A stretch of 64,000 nt of DNA from Pedobacter miscanthi (GCF_003315595.1 NZ_QNQU01000020.1:51665-115664); one strand, 5' to 3'; shown: positions 51,826-61,166, numbered from the stretch's first letter. Program-made: numbers and translations. The notes: generated by a model not told the origin, from the sequence alone.

Positions 51826-53157
51826 TTATAGTTTAAGTGCTTTGCGACGGCTAAGCTTTAAAGGATATTTTTTATCGATTTTGTTCAGCACCACGTAAAT
51901 TGAATCGCGTTGCTGATTGGTACCCGAAAGGATGATGGTTGCACTATCAGGGCGGCTATAATTTAACCGCAACTGCTCGCCCTTGTAGTGTGGATTTTTG
52001 TTATCCAATAACAATACATGGTTTGCCGAATCGACAGTATAACTGTAATAATGCCTTCCGGCGGTACCAGCCAGTTCATAATCGCGGTCTTTATCATTTT
52101 TAAATACCTGTTCGTAATTTGCCGAATCAACAATTACTTTCCGATCGGAGCGCACACTGATGGTGGCCCATTTCTCGAATACTACATCTTTCCAACGGAT
52201 CGAATCTGCGACAGCATAAGGTAACACGCGGCCATTGATCCTGAACTCGCCTACATTGTAAATACCGGCAGTTTTGGTCAAACCTTTGGTGCGTGGAAAC
52301 TGATAAGGATCGTGATGAAAACCAGAATAGGTTTTAAAACCATAAAGGAAAACAAAAAAGAAAATAACCAGTGTTTTAAGCACCAAACGTAAGGTTTTGG
52401 TTTTCCCTACAAAATTTGGTTTAAAACTGTTGGGTGCGGTTGGCCGCTCGAGCGATACCAGGTTATAAATTCGCTGTGCATCGAACCAGAGCACAAAAAG
52501 CGCGAAAGTAACCAGGTAAGTGGCATATACAAATTCGCCGCCTTCGTAAGCCAGGTTGGAAATAAATACATTTCCGGTAAATACCAGGATAATTGCTGCA
52601 CCGATGGTTGCTGTTTTACGGAAGAACAATAATAAACCTGCAAGGATTTCTATTGCGCCTAAAAATGACTCGTAAGATGGCACAATGCCCAAACTCATCG
52701 AAAATATTTTCCAGTCGGTAAAATCGCCATAACTGGTATTTAAATTACTGATAGATGGAAAAGGTGCCTGCAAAGGGAAAAATTTGATAAATCCGTAACC
52801 GATGATGCCAATGGCCAAACGGTAACGCACTACCACCCTTAACCAGTAATAAAACTGGTCATAATTGATGTCCTTATATTTCGATTTACCCCAAATTACC
52901 GCACCAATTATTGCAATTACCGCAACGATGATCCAATTGATAAAACTATCGGCACCGGGCAGAAATTTGGCTGATAAACGGCTAAGGTTAAAAATATCGC
53001 CATAGCTGATGTGAAGCCAGTTAAAGCCAAAAACTATTTTAAAAAAATCTACACTTAAAGGAATGGCCTGAAGGATAAAAAAGAGAAAGAAGAACCTGAA
53101 AATCAGCTTTTCCCTATTGGTCCATACAGGTGGCGATGGTATGTTGGTATTACTCAT
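51826..53157 (-). CDS. DoxX-type membrane protein with C-terminal extracytoplasmic domain
   Basis: 443 residues. Same layout as the downstream paralogue: first helix (about 18-38), VVRYRLAIGIIGYGFIKFFPLQAPFPSISNLNTSYGDFTDWKIFSMSLGIVPSYESFLGAIEILAGLLLFFRKTATIG, further helices to about 280, then an extracytoplasmic domain with FRINGRVLPYAVADSIRWKDVVFEKWATISV and SIYVVLNKIDKKYPLKL. It lacks the lysine-rich insert. Tandem duplication followed by divergence is evident. Lies 18 bp after the cyanophycinase-like gene and 13 bp before its paralogue. Confidence 0.85.
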   Translation of the reverse strand: MSNTNIPSPPVWTNREKLIFRFFFLFFILQAIPLSVDFFKIVFGFNWLHISYGDIFNLSRLSAKFLPGADSFINWIIVAVIAIIGAVIWGKSKYKDINYDQFYYWLRVVVRYRLAIGIIGYGFIKFFPLQAPFPSISNLNTSYGDFTDWKIFSMSLGIVPSYESFLGAIEILAGLLLFFRKTATIGAAIILVFTGNVFISNLAYEGGEFVYATYLVTFALFVLWFDAQRIYNLVSLERPTAPNSFKPNFVGKTKTLRLVLKTLVIFFFVFLYGFKTYSGFHHDPYQFPRTKGLTKTAGIYNVGEFRINGRVLPYAVADSIRWKDVVFEKWATISVRSDRKVIVDSANYEQVFKNDKDRDYELAGTAGRHYYSYTVDSANHVLLLDNKNPHYKGEQLRLNYSRPDSATIILSGTNQQRDSIYVVLNKIDKKYPLKLSRRKALKL

Positions 53158-53175
53158 TGCTTTAATTTCTAAGGA

Positions 53176-54102
53176 TTAATTTGAAGCGGTATTACCTGAT
53201 TTCCGTGGTTCTTTAATCACCTGCCTTTTGGCCAGGTCGTATTTCTGGCCTGCACCAAGGAAGAAAAACGGTCCGTTTGAAGCCGTAAAATCTTCGCGGT
53301 TATTTAGCACATGTTTTTCGCCACTGTTTACAATGGTATTGTAATCGTAAATGGCCACAAATGAATGTCCGAGCACCTGCAACGTATCACGTTGTACCAA
53401 AATGGCGGTTGCCTCGTTCAGGCCAATGCCGATAAAATCAGGGGCTTTACGGATAAAATCAACCAGATCATACTGGCGGTTACGGACCAATAAATGCTGA
53501 TCGATGGCCGAATATTTAAGAAAACCTAAACCCTGTGTATGGTCGCCTACCAAAACCTGTGCGCCTTTGGTATCGCCCCTCCACAGAAAAGAACCAATAA
53601 TACTTGCCCCGGCCGAGCTGCCCGCAATTACTCCTCCCCTGTTCAGCACATCGATAAAAGCCTGATGCGTAAGGGTGTTGAGGTAAGAATCGGCAATGCG
53701 CCATTGGCGGCCACCTTCAAAATAAACTGCGGTTGCATTTTTTAGCGGAGCGATAAATTTCTCGCTATTGGCTTCTTTGAAATCGCTGGTGTGGAAAAGG
53801 GTTACATTTTTGATACCGGTCTGACGTTTTACTTCTTCAACCCCTTTTTTATCATAAGCTGCCGAATCGCCCGATGCGGTGGTAACCACCACCAGTACGG
53901 CTTTATCTTTACCGCCGGCCAGTTCAGTAAATTTCTCCCAGATATCGCGTTGCGAACCCACATTGCCCCCAATAATCAGCAGACTGCCTTTTTCTGGTCC
54001 ATGTCTGGTATCAGATTTTTTTACGGTAATGGGCGATGATTGGGCAAAAGCCGAATAACCGAATGCGGTTAAGGCCAAAAGAAAAATGCTTAGTTTTTTC
54101 AT
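53176..54102 (-). CDS. Exported cyanophycinase-like peptidase (family S51)
   Basis: 308 residues, signal peptide MKKLSIFLLALTAFGYSAFA. S51/cyanophycinase features: LLIIGGNVGS (40-50), VVVTTASGDS (71-80), YFEGGRQWRI (128-136) with the substrate-binding GGxQ-like loop, nucleophile elbow GGVIAGSSAGA with Ser163, and DQHLLVRNRQYDL. Cyanophycinases cut beta-aspartyl-arginine bonds; relatives act on other isopeptides, so the exact substrate is open. The longer frame upstream (42 codons) runs through the susD end and lacks a signal peptide, so ATG 54102 was chosen. Ten bases after susD, so it probably digests or trims the peptide imported by the SusCD pair. Confidence 0.88.
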   Translation of the reverse strand: MKKLSIFLLALTAFGYSAFAQSSPITVKKSDTRHGPEKGSLLIIGGNVGSQRDIWEKFTELAGGKDKAVLVVVTTASGDSAAYDKKGVEEVKRQTGIKNVTLFHTSDFKEANSEKFIAPLKNATAVYFEGGRQWRIADSYLNTLTHQAFIDVLNRGGVIAGSSAGASIIGSFLWRGDTKGAQVLVGDHTQGLGFLKYSAIDQHLLVRNRQYDLVDFIRKAPDFIGIGLNEATAILVQRDTLQVLGHSFVAIYDYNTIVNSGEKHVLNNREDFTASNGPFFFLGAGQKYDLAKRQVIKEPRKSGNTASN

Positions 54103-54112
54103 AATCAATTTT

Positions 54113-55474
54113 TTAATAACCAGGGTTACGGTTTGCTCCTGCCAATTGCGGATCAACCAATGTTTCGTTATAAGGAATCGGGAAAAGATACAGGTGTTTA
54201 TCAGGCAGGGCCAACACGGTTTGTGCACGGTCTGTACGTACCAGGTTAAACCAGCGATCGGCTTCGAAAGGGAACTCTACCTGACGTTCTTTTTCGAGTG
54301 CCAGTAAAATCTCACTTAACGTAGCCGCAGTAGTTGCACCAAGTCCGGCACGGCTACGAACCGAATTTAAATCGGTTTGCGCGCTGTTAGCACCAATGAG
54401 GTTGCCCTGTTGCGCCCTTGCTTCTGAACGGATCAGGTATAATTCGGCAATGCGGATAACGTAAGCCGGATCGGTACCCAATGGATTACGGTAATATAAT
54501 TTTCCATACCATAAATTGCCCGGAGGCGCTGTTTGAGCAATTAAAGTATTACGGTTACCCCCAATAGCGGGGTTATTTAACAAAGCAACCAAAGCATCAT
54601 TCGGCGACCATTCTCTACGTCCGCCCAAAGCAGGTGGCAACCACCAGTTGCTGTGTCCGTTGGTGTTCGAAGTGGTATAAGCCAGCTCCAGTACCGATTC
54701 GTTTGTGGTTACAGCATTATTGGCAAAAAAAGCGCTGTAAGGTGCCACAAGTGAATAATTTGCATTATCATTAATTACTGATGTAGCAAATTGCTCGGCC
54801 AACACCCAGTTTTTCTGGTAAAGGTAAAACCTGGCTTTAAGCGCCTGCACAGTACGCAAACTTACCCGGTTACGGCTTACGGCTGTTGGCACCAAAGTTT
54901 CGGCAGCGTTTAAATCTTTTAATACCTGTGCATAGGTATCGGCCAGGCTGCTGCGTGGAATATTGCTGTTATCTGATGAGTTATTAGTCGGTTTTAAGAT
55001 CAGCTGTACACCACCCCAACCGCGTGCCAAATCGAAATAAGCCAGAGCACGCACGAAATAAGCTTCGCCAAGGTATTGGTTTTTCAACGTTGTGGTCAAT
55101 AAAGGATCACTAACAGTTGGCACCTTATCAATGATATAATTGGCCTGAGATATGGTTTTGTAAATAGCCGTCCATGCCGACTGCACATAACCATTGGTAG
55201 CAGAAGTAAGGTGTTTAGTAATTTCGTTGGGATCAGACTGCGAGCCCGACCACTGAATATCTCCGGCAGATAAATAAGAAAGTGCCGGGAAGTTTGAGCC
55301 ATAATAACTGTTGGCCGCCAAAAGGTTAAATAAACCATTTACGGCAGTAGCCGCAGTACCGGCATTGATAATGGCCTGATCCTGATCTACCTGCAACTGG
55401 GGCTGTACCTCCAGAAACTTTTTGCAGGAAGTAAACAGGATGATGACTGCGAATATGTATATAACTTTTTTCAT
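54113..55474 (-). CDS. RagB/SusD family nutrient-binding lipoprotein
   Basis: 453-residue surface lipoprotein. Lipobox LFTSC with Cys17 followed by KKFLEVQPQLQVDQDQAI. SusD helices: YLGEAYFVRALAYFDLARGWGGVQLIL (about 130-157). The C-terminal signature is LLALEKERQVEFPFEADRWFNLVRTDRA, then LYLFPIPYNE. Partner of the SusC gene 15 bp upstream; the second gene of the nine-gene operon. Confidence 0.94.
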   Translation of the reverse strand: MKKVIYIFAVIILFTSCKKFLEVQPQLQVDQDQAIINAGTAATAVNGLFNLLAANSYYGSNFPALSYLSAGDIQWSGSQSDPNEITKHLTSATNGYVQSAWTAIYKTISQANYIIDKVPTVSDPLLTTTLKNQYLGEAYFVRALAYFDLARGWGGVQLILKPTNNSSDNSNIPRSSLADTYAQVLKDLNAAETLVPTAVSRNRVSLRTVQALKARFYLYQKNWVLAEQFATSVINDNANYSLVAPYSAFFANNAVTTNESVLELAYTTSNTNGHSNWWLPPALGGRREWSPNDALVALLNNPAIGGNRNTLIAQTAPPGNLWYGKLYYRNPLGTDPAYVIRIAELYLIRSEARAQQGNLIGANSAQTDLNSVRSRAGLGATTAATLSEILLALEKERQVEFPFEADRWFNLVRTDRAQTVLALPDKHLYLFPIPYNETLVDPQLAGANRNPGY

Positions 55475-55489
55475 GATTGATTATTCGGT

Positions 55490-58400
55490 TTAAAAGGTAA
55501 TGTTTGCACCTATCTGGAAAGTACGTGGCACAGGTGGCGTACCTAAATCGTAGCCGAGTACGGTAGCCGATGATGATACATTGATCTCCGGATCGGGACC
55601 TTTGTATTTAGTCCACAACCAAAGGTTTGATCCACTTGCATAAATCCTGACAGAATTTATCCTGGCTTTTTTGATAAAGTCTTTCGGCAGGTTATAACCG
55701 AGGGTTACATTACTCAGGCGAAGGAAAGATCCGTCCTCAATATTACGACTGGTTGGGCTCAGGGTGTAGTTTTGTCCGTAAGCGGTTAACCTTGGCATAT
55801 TGGTAATATCGCCAGGTTTCTGCCAGCGGTCTAACTGGTAAACATCCATGGCCCTGTTGGCATCGCGGGTTCCGCCACCTTCAAGAAAATAATTGTTGTT
55901 ATTGTAAACCTTATTGCCATAAACAAAATTGAAGAACACCGATAAATCGAAGCCTTTATAGCTGAGGTTATTTGTTAAACCCCCGTTAAATTTCGGTAGC
56001 GCATTACCCACAGGAACAATATCGTTTGAGTTGATTACGCCATTTTTGTCGGCATCTTCGTACACGGCATTTCCGGTCTGTGGATCAACATAAAGCTGGT
56101 TGTACACATAAAAAGTATACATCGATAAACCTTGCACCATACGTTCGGCAGCATAAGCGGCAACCACTGGTGTAGGTAGTTTTTCAATTTTATTGATGTT
56201 GCGCGAAATATTAAAATTGGTACTCCATTTAAACGCACCATCGAGGTTAACACTGCTGATATTCAGTTCCAATCCTTTATTGCTCATTTCACCGGCATTG
56301 GTAAGGATAGAAGAAAAACCTTTACTCGAGGCCAGCGGCAGATTAAGCAACAGGTTGCTGGTGTATTTATCGTAAACATCACCGCTTAAAGTCAAACGGT
56401 CTTTAAAGAAACTCAAATCGAAACCGATATTGGCCTGACGGGTACTTTCCCATTTCAGGTCAGGATTGGCCAATTGCGACGGCACCGTACCCGGATTGTT
56501 CTGATAGTTGGCTCCAGCACCCCATAAACCACGCGAGGCAAAATCGTTGATCCCGTTCTGATTTCCGGTTACACCAATACTTCCGCGGAGTTTGAAGTCT
56601 GAAATTACGGCAACATCTTTCAGGAAATTTTCCTGTTTAACACGCCAGGCCAAACCTGCAGAAGGGAAATATCCCCATTGATGGTTGGCACCAAAACGCG
56701 AAGAACCATCGGCACGGATACTGAAAACTGCATAATATTTTCCACCGTAATTATAATTTAAACGGGCAAAAAATGACGACAGTGTATATTTAGATTCAGA
56801 TGCAGATGAAGTGGTGTTAGCGGCAGAGGCAATCTGCTGGAACGAATCGTTCGGGAAATTGGTACCCTGCGCCAGGGTCTGGTTGGATACTGATCCCTGT
56901 AAGGAATTACCGATCAAAGCACCAAAAGTATGTTTACCGGCAACGTGGTTATAATTTAAGGTTTGCTCGTTTGTCCAGATGGTGTTATTGCTTACACTTG
57001 AGGTACCCAGGTTTTTGTTCGCAATACCCAGGTTGGTTAAACTGTTCCAGTACTGGAATTCGTTATATTGGTTATAATCAACACTCCAGCTGGTTTTGAA
57101 GGTTAAATCTTTGGTGATATTCACCTCACCATACAGGTTACTGATTAACCTGTTACTGGTGCTGTTCATATTGGTATTGTTTAGCAGCACATCAAGGTTA
57201 TCAAAACCTGCCCATTTACCCGGGGTTCCATCAGCATTAAATTCTGGCAGATAAGTTGGGGTATGCAAAGCCGACTGTAAAATCCCACCCTGTGGACCAT
57301 CGCCTACACGTGCATTAGTGCGGTAAGTTTGGGTAAGGATATTACTGGTTCCGATTTTTACGTAATCGTTGATTTTCTGATCGAGGTTCAGTTTAAAACT
57401 TCCCCTTCTAAAATCGTTTGTTTTAAGCGTCGCTTCCTGTTTATTTAAACCTCCGCCAATATAATAGGTGGTTTTATCGTTACCACCCGAAACAGAAACA
57501 TCGTAGTTTTGCAACAGTCCGGTGCGGAAAGCTTTATTTAAACGGTCGTAGGTGTTTTGATCCTGTGGCAAACCACGTGGGGCCGGATTAGCTCTTGGAA
57601 TATCAGTCAGTGCGCGGAAGGGCTGATGTTTATAAGTGGTATCAGGAGCTGTTCCTCTTGCAGCTGCAGTTGCTAAAGCTTCGGCATAAGAGTTGCGGTA
57701 AAATTCGTTAATCAGTTCGGCATGTTGTGGCCCTGTTACCAGATCCCATAATTTAGGCGCTTTTGCCACACCTACGTAAGCACTTAAACTTACTTTTGGT
57801 GCCGTATTGTATTTACCGCGCTTGGTGGTAATCAAGATTACCCCGTTTGCTGCACGGGCACCGTAAATGGCTGTTGCATCTGCATCTTTTAAAACGGTAA
57901 CACTTTCTATATCATCCGGACTGATATCTGATAAAGGGTTATTGGCCTGCCCCTGGGTAGTAATACGTTGTAGCGATCCGCTGTTTACATAAACACCATC
58001 AATTACATATAAAGGATCGTTGCTGGCATTGATAGAAGTTGTACCACGGATGCGGATAAACATTCCGTCGCCAGGAACACCGGTGGAAGTGCTTACCTGC
58101 AAGCCGGGAGCTTTACCTTGAAGCTGCTCGGCAAAAGTGGCTGTTGGTTTAGCCCTTACTTCATCAACAGCAATGGTAGAAACCGAGCCTGTTAACGATT
58201 TTCTGGTCTGGGTACCGTAACCAACTACCACAACATCATTTAACTGGCTGTTTACTTCTTTTAACCGGATGGTAACTGGACTGGTGCCCACTACAATTTC
58301 TTTGGTTTCGTAACCTACAGAGCTTAAAATTAAAGTATAAGGCAATTTCTGTCCTGTAATAAAAACAAATTTACCGTCGCCGTCTGTCGAAACTACGTGT

Positions 58401-58600
58401 GTAACGCCTTTAATTCGCACTACAACGCCAGGCAATGGTTGTTTGGTTAAAGAGTCGATTACTGTACCTGTCAGTTTGGAATTAATCAGTGGCGGAGGCT
58501 CAACCTGGGCAAAAATTTTAAGGGGTACGGCCAGCACAGTGAGGAGCAAAATGAGGCTGGCCAATAAGAATGGTTTTTTCTTATGGAGAAATATTTCCAT
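55490..58600 (-). CDS. SusC/RagA family TonB-linked outer membrane transporter
   Basis: 1036 residues and first gene of the operon. Signal anchor LLASLILLLTVLAVPLKIFAQ (about 11-31), CarboxypepD_reg-like domain (KLTGTVIDSLTKQPLPGVVV), LNDVVVVGYGTQTRKSLTG, plug with PLYVIDGVYVN and VTVLKDADATAIYGARAANG, then a barrel ending FQIGANITF. The upstream 800 bp hold no gene, only repeats, so the promoter must lie just before 58601. With SusD it brings in the operon's substrate. Confidence 0.93.
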   Translation of the reverse strand: MEIFLHKKKPFLLASLILLLTVLAVPLKIFAQVEPPPLINSKLTGTVIDSLTKQPLPGVVVRIKGVTHVVSTDGDGKFVFITGQKLPYTLILSSVGYETKEIVVGTSPVTIRLKEVNSQLNDVVVVGYGTQTRKSLTGSVSTIAVDEVRAKPTATFAEQLQGKAPGLQVSTSTGVPGDGMFIRIRGTTSINASNDPLYVIDGVYVNSGSLQRITTQGQANNPLSDISPDDIESVTVLKDADATAIYGARAANGVILITTKRGKYNTAPKVSLSAYVGVAKAPKLWDLVTGPQHAELINEFYRNSYAEALATAAARGTAPDTTYKHQPFRALTDIPRANPAPRGLPQDQNTYDRLNKAFRTGLLQNYDVSVSGGNDKTTYYIGGGLNKQEATLKTNDFRRGSFKLNLDQKINDYVKIGTSNILTQTYRTNARVGDGPQGGILQSALHTPTYLPEFNADGTPGKWAGFDNLDVLLNNTNMNSTSNRLISNLYGEVNITKDLTFKTSWSVDYNQYNEFQYWNSLTNLGIANKNLGTSSVSNNTIWTNEQTLNYNHVAGKHTFGALIGNSLQGSVSNQTLAQGTNFPNDSFQQIASAANTTSSASESKYTLSSFFARLNYNYGGKYYAVFSIRADGSSRFGANHQWGYFPSAGLAWRVKQENFLKDVAVISDFKLRGSIGVTGNQNGINDFASRGLWGAGANYQNNPGTVPSQLANPDLKWESTRQANIGFDLSFFKDRLTLSGDVYDKYTSNLLLNLPLASSKGFSSILTNAGEMSNKGLELNISSVNLDGAFKWSTNFNISRNINKIEKLPTPVVAAYAAERMVQGLSMYTFYVYNQLYVDPQTGNAVYEDADKNGVINSNDIVPVGNALPKFNGGLTNNLSYKGFDLSVFFNFVYGNKVYNNNNYFLEGGGTRDANRAMDVYQLDRWQKPGDITNMPRLTAYGQNYTLSPTSRNIEDGSFLRLSNVTLGYNLPKDFIKKARINSVRIYASGSNLWLWTKYKGPDPEINVSSSATVLGYDLGTPPVPRTFQIGANITF

Positions 58601-59412
58601 ATTTAACGGGTTTTATGTTAATGATTCAATTCATTGGATAAAGCTGAATGGGTATCAGTGCGTGATTGGCGTTACAGAACTGATATTCCGTGATAACCGG
58701 CGAGGCTTCCTTGCCGGTTCTTTTTTGGCAATAATTTCAACACATATTTGAGGGGGCTTGGTGGTCAGGTTTTAAGGTATCATAGGTTTAACCTATAACT
58801 TTTCGGGGGAAAAATCATAATCAACAACAGCACATATTTCCATGGAAATAGATATTTAAAACAGAGCGTTTAAGATTAATATCAGAGGTAGAGGATGTTT
58901 GGGGTATTATTGTTGCATTCATGATCAGCGCAAACATATTGATAAATATTTAATCTACAAAATCCATAGACTAACTATTAATAATGTTACACGAGTTATT
59001 TTATTGAATGTTAGGGGATATTTGGTTTCATACCTCGCAGGTTTTAAAAACCTGCGAGGTATGAAGAAAATGGTTCATGACGAAACGAACCATGGCGCGG
59101 GTGTCAACGTCTGTGCTACTACCCATTGTAACTAAACCCGATTGAAGTGAACATTCCGATTCTTCATCGGAATAAAACGGAAAGCGGGATTGAAAATCCG
59201 ATGAAAAGCTGAACCCTCATTTCCAAATAATATTAATCGTTTGTAAACGATAAATTATTCAATGCTCGTTAGCAGGATTTCAGACCTCGCAGGTTTTTGA
59301 AACCTGCGAGGTCTATAAAACATGCCGTTTGCGCTCGTTGTAAACGAGTGCGTAAATAGTTAAACGATAAATTATTCAACGCCCGCTAGAAACGAGCGTA
59401 GCAAAATTTTGC
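58601..59412. repeat. Long intergenic region of dispersed palindromes
   Basis: No gene found. Two copies of a long hairpin built on ACCTCGCAGGTTT / AAACCTGCGAGGT (59030-59062 and 59282-59314). A CATTCCGAT...ATCGGAATAAAACGG inverted pair is near 59150-59180. AAACGATAAATTATTCAA followed by a GCTCGTTAG or GCCCGCTAG end occurs twice (about 59246 and 59362). Short palindromes such as GTTGTAAACGAGTGCG are also present. The operon promoter for the SusC gene is probably between 58601 and 58800. Confidence 0.75.
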
Positions 59413-60174
59413 CTAAATAATCCTGCTGTTAACGGCATAAGAAAGTGCTTCTACCATGTTGCTCACCCTTAAACGGTCAAAAATCCGACGTCTGTAGTAT
59501 TTCACGGTATCAGGAGCAACAAATATTTTTTCAGCAATCTGGTTAATGGTTAAACCCTGCGCATGTAACCGCAATACTTCTATTTCCCTGTGGCTGAGTT
59601 TTGGTTTCTCTGATTTACGCCAGATATTATCTTTGATATCCAGCGCCCATACCTCATCGGTTCCTTGTTTATAAATAAAAATATTGCCCGCTTCCTGGTG
59701 GTTCGAAATGGAAACTATACACATCGCTTTCCACATTTTTCCTTCCGGAGATAGAAATAAAGGTGTAAGCCGGTGGTTAATCAGCATGGGCTTACCTTCC
59801 TGATTGATCAGATGGAAATCGTAAGAAATACTATATAACTTTTTCTCATTAACAGGTAATTTAGCAAAGAAATCAAAACCAGCTTCATTAATCAGGTTTA
59901 ATAAAGCGAGATCTTTTTCGGGCACATTTTTGAAATAAAACGCATAGCCCAAATTAAGCACCTCGGCTGGCGAATAGCCACATAAAAACAACGGGTTTTC
60001 CGAAACATATTCGAAAGCCATCTTTTCATAATCAATTACATACACACTTTCGTAAGTCAGCCTTGCAAAAGCACTTACAGCTTCCAGATAATCGTGCTGC
60101 TGAAAGTATGCTTCATCTGATATTTTCGCGATTTTATTCTTGGTAAGCAGGCTGGAGTTGATATGATCTTTCAT
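59413..60174 (-). CDS. LuxR-type regulator with N-terminal PAS-like domain
   Basis: 253 residues. The N-terminal part (about 35-165) has a PAS-like feel: YVIDYEKMAFEYVSENPLFLCGYSPAEVLNLGYAFYFKNV and LINHRLTPLFLSPEGKMWKAMCIVSISNH. The C-terminal LuxR/GerE helix-turn-helix (about 190-245) reads KLSHREIEVLRLHAQGLTINQIAEKIFVAPDTVKYYRRRIFDRLRVSN. It could respond to a small ligand or redox signal. It faces away from the DUF3667 pair and lies 812 bp upstream of the SusC-led operon on the same strand, so it is a possible regulator of either. Confidence 0.9.
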   Translation of the reverse strand: MKDHINSSLLTKNKIAKISDEAYFQQHDYLEAVSAFARLTYESVYVIDYEKMAFEYVSENPLFLCGYSPAEVLNLGYAFYFKNVPEKDLALLNLINEAGFDFFAKLPVNEKKLYSISYDFHLINQEGKPMLINHRLTPLFLSPEGKMWKAMCIVSISNHQEAGNIFIYKQGTDEVWALDIKDNIWRKSEKPKLSHREIEVLRLHAQGLTINQIAEKIFVAPDTVKYYRRRIFDRLRVSNMVEALSYAVNSRII

Positions 60175-60224
60175 GTAAAGGATGGCTTAATCACAAATTT
60201 ACACTAAAGTGTAGTCACTGAAAA

Positions 60225-60232
60225 TATTTTTG
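60225..60232 (+). promoter_or_regulatory. -7 promoter element upstream of the 49-aa gene, with flanking repeats
   Basis: TATTTTTG matches TAnnTTTG, 30 bp before the ATG at 60262. Around it are GTAGTCACT (60211) and GTAGCCACT (60232), direct repeats 21 bp apart, and the palindrome TACACT-AA-AGTGTA just before, which could bind the divergent LuxR-type regulator. Confidence 0.6.
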
Positions 60233-60261
60233 TAGCCACTTTTACAGAAAATAATTTAATA

Positions 60262-60411
60262 ATGAAAAAACCGTCTGAATTAAGATCAAACGAGCTAAAT
60301 AAACGTAAAGTAACTTTCAGGGATGCCTTAATTGCATTTTTTATAGTGGGTTTATTTATTGTTTTCTCGTTATTTTTTCTTCACACAAAACTTATTTATT
60401 TATTCCTGTAG
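60262..60411 (+). CDS. Single-helix membrane peptide (49 aa)
   Basis: ATG at 60262, TAG at 60409-60411. Protein starts MKKPSELRSNELNKRKVTF (basic cytoplasmic end) and continues into one hydrophobic helix (about 21-42), ending HTKLIYLFL. It lies 23 bp before the DUF3667 gene and behind its own promoter element, so the two are probably co-transcribed. Function unknown; could be an accessory peptide of the DUF3667 protein. Confidence 0.65.
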   Translation: MKKPSELRSNELNKRKVTFRDALIAFFIVGLFIVFSLFFLHTKLIYLFL

Positions 60412-60434
60412 TGGTTTAACACAAATCGAATTGT

Positions 60435-61166
60435 ATGATGTACCCTGATCTCACAAATTGCAGAAACTGCAGCCATACCGTAAACAGCAACTTTTGTGGC
60501 CAGTGTGGTCAGCCCGTAAATATTAAAAGGGTCGATTCGCACTATATCCTGCACGAAATACAGCATGTTTTACATTTCGAAAAAGGTATTTTATATACGA
60601 TAAAAGAATTATTGATCAGGCCCGGACAAAACATTAAAGAATTTATCAGCGATAACCGCAGCAGATTGGTAAAACCCATATTGTTCATTATCATTACTTC
60701 TTTAATTTACACCATAATCAATCATTTCTTTCATATCGAAAAAGGATATATAGTGTATACAGGCACCGAAAAATCTGCTGTAGGCTCAATTGTTGATTGG
60801 GTGCAGAACCATTATGGTTATGGCAATATTATTATGGGCATATTTATTTCCTTTTGGCTGAAACTGTTTTTTAAAAAGTATAGCTATAACTTTTTTGAGA
60901 TACTGATCCTCTTGTGCTTTGTAATGGGCGTGGGCATGTTGATTTTTTCTTTTTTTGCCATTATAGAAGGATTAACCAAATACAGCCTGATGAAAGTTTC
61001 CGGACCACTAGGAGTAGCCTACTGTACCTGGGCCATGGCCCAGTTCTTTAACAAAAAGAAAGCAGGAAGTTATATAAAAGCATTTATTGCCTATACTTTA
61101 GGCATGATTACATTTTCCATTGCTATAGGGATTTTAGGTACGTTAATTGATAATTTCACCAAATAA
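60435..61166 (+). CDS. DUF3667 membrane protein with N-terminal zinc ribbon
   Basis: 243 residues. N-terminal zinc ribbon CRNCSHTVNSNFCGQCGQ (two CxxC pairs, about 9-26). Next comes the DUF3667 region HYILHEIQHVLHFEKGILYTIKELLIRPGQNIKEFISDNRSRLVKPILF, then five hydrophobic segments to the C-terminus. Function unknown. Two Met codons in a row leave the start uncertain by one residue. Confidence 0.88.
   Translation: MMYPDLTNCRNCSHTVNSNFCGQCGQPVNIKRVDSHYILHEIQHVLHFEKGILYTIKELLIRPGQNIKEFISDNRSRLVKPILFIIITSLIYTIINHFFHIEKGYIVYTGTEKSAVGSIVDWVQNHYGYGNIIMGIFISFWLKLFFKKYSYNFFEILILLCFVMGVGMLIFSFFAIIEGLTKYSLMKVSGPLGVAYCTWAMAQFFNKKKAGSYIKAFIAYTLGMITFSIAIGILGTLIDNFTK

Noticed and set aside
54103..54228. 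Longer start of the cyanophycinase-like gene
   Set aside because: Overlaps the susD 3' end and would put 42 residues before a clear signal peptide.
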